Part shown: positions 6,411 through 10,433 of the stretch, piece after piece
How the letters are laid out: each line of letters opens with the position of its first letter
How positions within the stretch are numbered: position 1 is the stretch's first letter
From: Bacillota bacterium
GTDB lineage: Bacteria > Bacillota > Bacilli > ZCTH02-B2
DNA length: 10,433 nucleotides
Reading direction: 5' to 3'
Assembly (NCBI GenBank): GCA_017577895.1
Contig: PKQY01000054.1
Location: 1-10,433 of the forward strand
Translations under genes and position numbers: made by a program
The notes under the pieces: model-generated
Told to the model about the DNA's origin: nothing
Databases searched by the model: none
What the model saw: the letters and a program-made list of their open reading frames with translations, nothing else

Positions 6411-8081
6411 TTGCGGAGCGACCAGATTAAAAAGGGGATTGAACGGGCGCCTCACCGGGCGTTGTTGAAAGCGACCGGCGTGACCGACGCCGACATGGAC
6501 AAGCCGTTTATCGGCATTTGTAACTCGTACGTCGATATCGTGCCGGGACATGTGCACCTGAAAGAGTTTGCGGAAATCGTCAAACAAGCGGTGCGGGAAG
6601 CCGGCGGCGTGCCATTTGAATTCAACACCATCGGGGTGGACGACGGCATCGCCATGGGCCATATCGGCATGCGGTATTCGCTGCCCAGCCGGGAAATCAT
6701 CGCCGATGCGCTGGAGACCATGGTCATGGCCCACTGGTTTGACGCGCTCATCTGCATTCCCAACTGCGACAAGATCACCCCGGGGATGATGATGGGGGCG
6801 TTGCGGGTCAACATTCCGACGATTTTCATCAGCGGCGGGCCGATGGCGGCCGGGCGAACCGATGACGGTCAGACGGTGGACCTCATTTCTGTGTTTGAAG
6901 GCGTCGGGGCGTATCAGGCCGGTAAGATCGACGAGGCGCGGCTGAAACACATTGAAGATATGGCATGTCCGACGTGTGGTTCGTGTTCGGGGATGTTTAC
7001 TGCCAACTCCATGAACTGCTTGGCGGAAGCACTGGGGTTGGCTTTGCCGGGGAACGGCACCATCCTGGCCCGCACGCCGGAAAGGGAAGAACTGGCGCGG
7101 CAAGCGGCCCGCAAAATTATGGAGCTGCTGGAAAAAGATATCAAACCGCGGGACATTGTGACAGTGGAGGCCATGGACAACGCGCTGATTTTGGACATGG
7201 CCATGGGCGGTTCCACCAATACAGTGTTGCATGCCATGGCCATTGCCCACGAAGCGGGAATCGATTATCCGTTGTCCCGCATCAACGAATTGTCCAAAAA
7301 GGTGCCGCACATTTGCAAAGTGTCGCCGGCGTCCCATTACCACATTGAGGATGTGCACCGGGCCGGCGGTGTGTCGGCGATTTTAAAAGAATTGAGCAAG
7401 ATTGAAGGCTTGCTCAACTTGGATTGCATCACGGTGACCGGGAAAACGTTGGGCGAAAACATCCGAGACGCCGAGATCAAAGATTATGATGTCATTCGGC
7501 CGTTGGACAACCCGTACAGTGAAACCGGCGGTTTGACAATCTTGTACGGTAACTTGGCGCCCGATGGTGCCATCATCAAGTCGGCGGCCGTGGATGAGTC
7601 GGTGAAAAAGTTTACCGGTCCGGCTGTCGTTTTCGATTCGCAGGATGCGGCGTTGGCCGGCATCGCCTTAGGAAAAGTGAAAGCCGGCGATGTGGTGGTC
7701 ATCCGTTACGAAGGCCCGAAAGGCGGACCGGGGATGCCGGAAATGCTGGCGCCGACGTCGGCCATTCAAGGCATGGGCCTGGGCAAAGACGTGGCTTTGA
7801 TTACCGACGGACGTTTCTCCGGCGGAACGCGGGGCATTTGTATCGGTCACATCTCGCCGGAAGCGGCGGAAGGCGGTCCCATTGCCGTGTTGCGAGACGG
7901 AGACATGATTACCATCGACATTCCCAACGGCATTTTGCGTGTGGAGTTGTCCGACGAAGAGCTGCAAGCGCGGCTGGCCGAATGGAAGGAACCGGAACCG
8001 AAGATTCAACACGGATACTTGAAACGGTATGCGAAAATGGTCACCTCGGCCAGCACCGGGGCGATTTTGAAAGTGGATTAA
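6411..8081 (+). CDS. ilvD: Dihydroxy-acid dehydratase
   Basis: 556 residues, the normal length for IlvD, which dehydrates 2,3-dihydroxy-isovalerate and 2,3-dihydroxy-3-methylvalerate in valine, leucine and isoleucine synthesis. The TTG start follows AAGGAGG (6396-6402) by 8 bases and gives the family's typical MRSDQIKKGIERAPHRALL start; an upstream TTG at 6384 would place the ribosome binding site inside the gene. Key features are Asp78 in GVDDGIAMGH, NCDKITPGM with Cys119 and Lys121 (the lysine expected to be carbamylated and bind Mg), ACPTCGSCSGM with Cys192 as cluster ligand, and GRFSGGTRG with catalytic Ser470. Where [2Fe-2S] enzymes carry an extra Cys, this protein has Gly46 (IVPGH), as in E. 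coli-type [4Fe-4S] enzymes. No ilvB, ilvH, ilvC or leu genes flank it; its partner is the HAD hydrolase. Confidence 0.97.
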   Translation: MRSDQIKKGIERAPHRALLKATGVTDADMDKPFIGICNSYVDIVPGHVHLKEFAEIVKQAVREAGGVPFEFNTIGVDDGIAMGHIGMRYSLPSREIIADALETMVMAHWFDALICIPNCDKITPGMMMGALRVNIPTIFISGGPMAAGRTDDGQTVDLISVFEGVGAYQAGKIDEARLKHIEDMACPTCGSCSGMFTANSMNCLAEALGLALPGNGTILARTPEREELARQAARKIMELLEKDIKPRDIVTVEAMDNALILDMAMGGSTNTVLHAMAIAHEAGIDYPLSRINELSKKVPHICKVSPASHYHIEDVHRAGGVSAILKELSKIEGLLNLDCITVTGKTLGENIRDAEIKDYDVIRPLDNPYSETGGLTILYGNLAPDGAIIKSAAVDESVKKFTGPAVVFDSQDAALAGIALGKVKAGDVVVIRYEGPKGGPGMPEMLAPTSAIQGMGLGKDVALITDGRFSGGTRGICIGHISPEAAEGGPIAVLRDGDMITIDIPNGILRVELSDEELQARLAEWKEPEPKIQHGYLKRYAKMVTSASTGAILKVD

Positions 8082-8105
8082 ACGTAAATCGTAAACAGAC
8101 ATAAC

Positions 8106-8153
8106 AACCTCCATTCCGCGGATCGTCACCCGGTTCGCGGAATGGAGGTTTTT
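8106..8153 (+). terminator. Terminator between convergent ilvD and ddl
   Basis: AACCTCCATTCCGCG at 8106-8120 pairs perfectly (15 bp) with CGCGGAATGGAGGTT at 8136-8150, followed by TTTTT (8149-8153) and a further TTT. It lies 24 bases after the ilvD stop. On the minus strand the stem is followed by a weak TTGTTAT, so it may also stop ddl transcripts less efficiently. Confidence 0.93.
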
Positions 8154-8171
8154 GTTTGCTGAAAAGCGGTG

Positions 8172-9314
8172 TCACTGTTTTGTGGAGGAGGCTTTTGTAT
8201 TCCACTCATCCGGGAAAATGTGGGACCGTTGTTTTTCTTCGTGACGTTCCAGGGCCAGTTGAATCAAGCGGTCGATGAGATCCGAATAAGAGATGCCGCT
8301 GTGCTGCCATAACAGAGGATACATGCTATATTGGGTAAAACCGGGCATGGTGTTGATTTCGTTAATGAAGATGTCGCCACTGTCGCGGGTAAGGAAGAAG
8401 TCGACGCGCGACAGGCCCGATGCGTCGATGGCCTTAAAGGCTTGAATCGCCATTTGGCGGATTTGTTTGGCCGTCGCTTCTGGCAGTTCGGCCGGAATGA
8501 TGAGCCTCGATTTGCCATCCAAGTATTTGGCTTCGTAGTCATAAAATTCTTTGGAAGGGAGAATTTCGCCCGGTACGGATGCGATGGGTTCGTCGTTGCC
8601 GAGGACGGCGACTTCGATCTCCCGGGCGTCGACGAAAGCCTCGACGATGATTTTCCGGTCAAATCGGGCCGCCAGATCCATGGCCGCGTGAAGCTGTTCT
8701 TTCGTTTTCGCCTTGGAAATGCCCACGCTGCTTCCTAAGTTGGCCGGTTTGACAAAGCACGGCAGTCCCAGTTGGCTCATGATGTCCGCCGCAATCTGTT
8801 CCGGTGTTTGTTCCCACTGCCGGCGGGTATAGACGCGATAGGCCACTTGCGGCAGTCCATGGGCAGCAAAGACGGATTTCATCATGGCTTTATCCATTCC
8901 CACGGCCGATGCCGTCACACCGGAGCCGACATACGGAATGCCAGCCAGTTCCAACATGCCTTGAACGGTCCCGTCTTCGCCGTTCGGTCCGTGTAAAAGC
9001 GGAAAGACGACATCGGTGTCCAACCACGATGGGGTGTTGTTGACGGCTGCAGTCAGGATGTTCGGCCGGTCCGTTTTGTCGGCGTTGGTCGTCGTCGCCG
9101 TGGATGGGCCGAGGCGCAATTGCTCGATGGAAGCCGGCGGTTCCGACAGCGGTTCTCCTTGCAACCAGTCGCCGCGGATCGTGATGTAGACGGGAATCGG
9201 TTCGTAACGGGTCATGTCCAGTGCTCTCAATACGGAAAAGGCGGTCTGGATGGACACTTCATGTTCACCGGATTTTCCGCCGTACAATAAAGCCAAGCGA
9301 ATTTTTTTCGTCAT
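8172..9314 (-). CDS. ddl: D-alanine--D-alanine ligase
   Basis: 380 residues, at the long end for Ddl. The enzyme joins two D-alanines with ATP in the cytoplasm to make the dipeptide used for peptidoglycan precursor synthesis. The start is ATG, with AAGGGGG (9321-9327, minus strand) close upstream. It has the ATP-grasp layout: YGGKSGEHEVS with Glu17, LLHGPNGEDGT (106-116), VGMDK (138-142), VKPANLGSSVGIS (188-200), the omega loop FYDYEAKY with Lys263 and Tyr264, SRVDFFL with Arg303 and Asp305, and the Mg ligands Glu319 and Asn321 in INEINTMPGFT. Tyr264 favours D-Ala over the D-lactate type, which has Phe there. Residues 62-97 form a variable, weakly conserved insert and the last 20 form a polar tail. 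It is convergent with ilvD and divergent from the PHP gene. Confidence 0.97.
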   Translation of the reverse strand: MTKKIRLALLYGGKSGEHEVSIQTAFSVLRALDMTRYEPIPVYITIRGDWLQGEPLSEPPASIEQLRLGPSTATTTNADKTDRPNILTAAVNNTPSWLDTDVVFPLLHGPNGEDGTVQGMLELAGIPYVGSGVTASAVGMDKAMMKSVFAAHGLPQVAYRVYTRRQWEQTPEQIAADIMSQLGLPCFVKPANLGSSVGISKAKTKEQLHAAMDLAARFDRKIIVEAFVDAREIEVAVLGNDEPIASVPGEILPSKEFYDYEAKYLDGKSRLIIPAELPEATAKQIRQMAIQAFKAIDASGLSRVDFFLTRDSGDIFINEINTMPGFTQYSMYPLLWQHSGISYSDLIDRLIQLALERHEEKQRSHIFPDEWNTKASSTKQ

Positions 9315-9340
9315 ACGAATCCCCCTTTGGTTCCTGATCC

Positions 9341-9346
9341 ATTATA
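9341..9346 (-). promoter_or_regulatory. Candidate -10 element of the ddl promoter
   Basis: ATTATA on the plus strand is a perfect TATAAT on the minus strand, 26 bases upstream of the ddl ATG. No good -35 is present at 16-18 bases (CGCACC at 17), and there is no TG extension. The promoter is therefore weak, activator-dependent or elsewhere. Confidence 0.45.
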
Positions 9347-9386
9347 TCGGATAATTGCCTATTGGTGCGGAAAAAGGATCAATATT

Positions 9387-9408
9387 CGGTTCTTGACAAC
9401 GGGAACCG
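9387..9408. promoter_or_regulatory. Dyad symmetry enclosing a TTGACA hexamer
   Basis: CGGTTC at 9387-9392 and GAACCG at 9403-9408 are perfect inverted repeats around a 10-base centre that begins with a consensus -35 TTGACA (9393-9398). The only good -10 downstream, TAGAAT at 9421-9426, is 22 bases away, too far for ordinary sigma-A use. The site lies between the divergent ddl and PHP genes and could be an operator for either. Confidence 0.3.
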
Positions 9409-9457
9409 TTTGCGAAAAGGTAGAATCAGTACCGATGAAGGATGGAGGCGGAGGGAA

Positions 9458-10300
9458 GTGGGTAAAGCGGATTTGCATACGCATACGAGGGCGTCGGACG
9501 GGTTGCACACGCCGACAGAATTGGTCCAAATGGCACGGGATAAGGGGCTTGAGGCGGTGGCGGTGACCGACCACGATACGGTGGCGGGCGTGTCCGAGGC
9601 GGTGGCCGTGGGCCGACAGTTGGGGGTTGATGTGTTGCCCGGGGTCGAGATCAGCACCTTGTATGAGGGCGTGGAGGTGCATGTCCTCGGGTATGCCGTA
9701 GACATCGAGGATCCGGTTTTTCTCCGGCGGTTGGAGGAACTTCGCAATGTCCGGGATGTGCGGAACCGGATGATCGTGGAGCGTTTACAGCAATTGGGCA
9801 TCGACATTCATTTGGACGAAGTGTATGCAAAAAGACAATACGGCGGCAATGTGGGGCGCCCCCACATCGCGGCCGTCTTGGTCGAAAAAGGGGTCGTTTC
9901 GTCGGTTCGAGAGGCTTTTGAGGAATACTTGGGCAGCGGCAAGAAAGCATACGTCGTCCCGCCTCGGATCAGTCCTTTGGAAGCATTGAAATTGATCCAT
10001 GCAGCACGCGGTGTTTGCGTGTTGGCACATCCAGGCCTGTACAAGAAGGACGATTTGGTGAAGCAGATGGTTGCAGAAGGATTGGACGGCCTTGAAGTGT
10101 ATCATCCGGATCATTCGCTCGAGGATGAAGCGCATTATCGTCAGTTGGCAGAAGAACACGGGTTGCTCATCACCGCCGGATCCGATTTCCATGGCGTCCG
10201 GGATGGAGAAGCGTTTCACGGCCCCCTCGGTTCGAAGGTAGTTGAAGCTCAGGTGGCGGAGCAAATTCGGAAACTGGCACAATCTAGAAAAAGTGGCTAA
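9458..10300 (+). CDS. PHP-domain phosphoesterase, RNase AM/TrpH (YciV)-like
   Basis: 280 residues from a GTG start, preceded by GGAGG (9444-9448) at 9 bases; a second GGAGGG ends just before it. The frame stays open upstream to 9362, but the added 32 residues are basic and unlike the family, which starts directly with the metal-binding motif. The PHP signatures are DLHTHTRASDG (5-15; His7, His9, Asp14), TDHDT (37-41; Asp38, His39), Glu64 in PGVEIS, His75, GRPHIA (133-138), AHPG with His191, His216, and SDFH (242-245; Asp243, His245). This is a trinuclear metal phosphoesterase. Characterised relatives are E. coli RNase AM (5'-3' exonuclease on short RNA and rRNA 5' ends) and 3',5'-nucleotide bisphosphate phosphatases; which activity applies cannot be read here. 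A histidinol-phosphatase role is less likely given the pattern and length. The gene is divergent from ddl. Confidence 0.88.
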   Translation: MGKADLHTHTRASDGLHTPTELVQMARDKGLEAVAVTDHDTVAGVSEAVAVGRQLGVDVLPGVEISTLYEGVEVHVLGYAVDIEDPVFLRRLEELRNVRDVRNRMIVERLQQLGIDIHLDEVYAKRQYGGNVGRPHIAAVLVEKGVVSSVREAFEEYLGSGKKAYVVPPRISPLEALKLIHAARGVCVLAHPGLYKKDDLVKQMVAEGLDGLEVYHPDHSLEDEAHYRQLAEEHGLLITAGSDFHGVRDGEAFHGPLGSKVVEAQVAEQIRKLAQSRKSG

Positions 10301-10348
10301 GATCAATGTATGAGTAAAATGTTTGTGGGTGAGGGCACTAAAAATCAG

Positions 10349-10392
10349 CCCCCTCATTAAGAGAGGGGGAACCCGCTCTCTTAATGAGGGGG
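10349..10392. repeat. Perfect 17-bp inverted repeat at the right edge
   Basis: CCCCCTCATTAAGAGAG at 10349-10365 pairs without mismatch with CTCTCTTAATGAGGGGG at 10376-10392 across a 10-base centre. It starts 49 bases after the PHP gene stop. No T run follows on the plus strand. On the minus strand, five T residues (complement of 10340-10344) follow the stem after a short spacer, so it fits a terminator for a leftward gene beyond the window better than one for the PHP gene. A leader structure for a gene starting at the edge (possible ATG at 10421) or a dispersed repeat unit are alternatives. Confidence 0.65.
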
Positions 10393-10433
10393 ACACCAAG
10401 CGAAGCGCGGTAGGGAAGAGATGGAAAAAGAAA

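Noticed and set aside
9362..9457. Upstream extension of the PHP protein
   Set aside because: It covers the ddl/PHP regulatory region and lacks a ribosome binding site; family members start close to the DLHTHT motif.
9785..10399. Minus-strand open frame over the end of the PHP gene
   Set aside because: It overlaps the conserved 3' half of the PHP gene and reads through the 17-bp inverted repeat; the product is unlike any family I know.
10421..10433. Possible start of another gene (ATG GAA AAA GAA) at the right edge
   Set aside because: Only four codons are visible and the AGGGA-like site before it is weak, so it cannot be called as a gene.

Overview
The window looks like a chromosomal stretch from a Bacillales-type Firmicute, possibly a thermophile of the Thermoactinomycetaceae/Bacillaceae kind. 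This rests on strong AGGAGG-type ribosome binding sites, frequent GTG and TTG starts, a sequence matching the CcpA cre consensus, Bacillus-like SodA, Ddl and SLT proteins, and GC that appears to be in the mid-50s. The genus is a guess. No phage, CRISPR or defence genes are visible, and I do not see a clearly new multi-gene system.

Layout, left to right. (1) Positions 1-101 hold the N-terminus of an IS1182-type transposase on the minus strand, cut by the window edge. Behind it lie a small hairpin at its ribosome binding site and two back-to-back terminator-like hairpins (150-225). (2) Positions 272-3553 hold a promoter with a cre match just downstream of its -10, then two consecutive acyl-CoA synthetase genes of different subfamilies. 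They probably form a fatty- or carboxylic-acid activation operon under carbon catabolite control. (3) Positions 3561-4321 hold an SLT-type lytic transglycosylase with its own candidate promoter and no signal peptide. (4) Positions 4343-5100 hold manganese-type superoxide dismutase (sodA) with its own promoter and a strong terminator. (5) Positions 5166-8153 hold a large HAD-family hydrolase followed 45 bases later by ilvD (dihydroxy-acid dehydratase), probably co-transcribed, ending in a 15-bp-stem terminator. (6) Positions 8172-9314 (minus strand) hold D-alanine--D-alanine ligase, convergent with ilvD. (7) Positions 9458-10300 hold a PHP-domain phosphoesterase of the RNase AM/TrpH type, divergent from ddl across a 143-base intergenic region. 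(8) Positions 10301-10433 hold no complete gene but contain a perfect 17-bp inverted repeat with a 10-base centre.

The genes are mostly housekeeping: lipid or carboxylate activation, cell-wall turnover and precursor synthesis, oxidative-stress defence, branched-chain amino-acid synthesis and nucleotide/RNA metabolism. The points most worth a second look are regulatory: the cre and overlapping dyads at 300-328, the layered expression barriers in front of the transposase, the HAD-ilvD pairing, and the right-edge inverted repeat.
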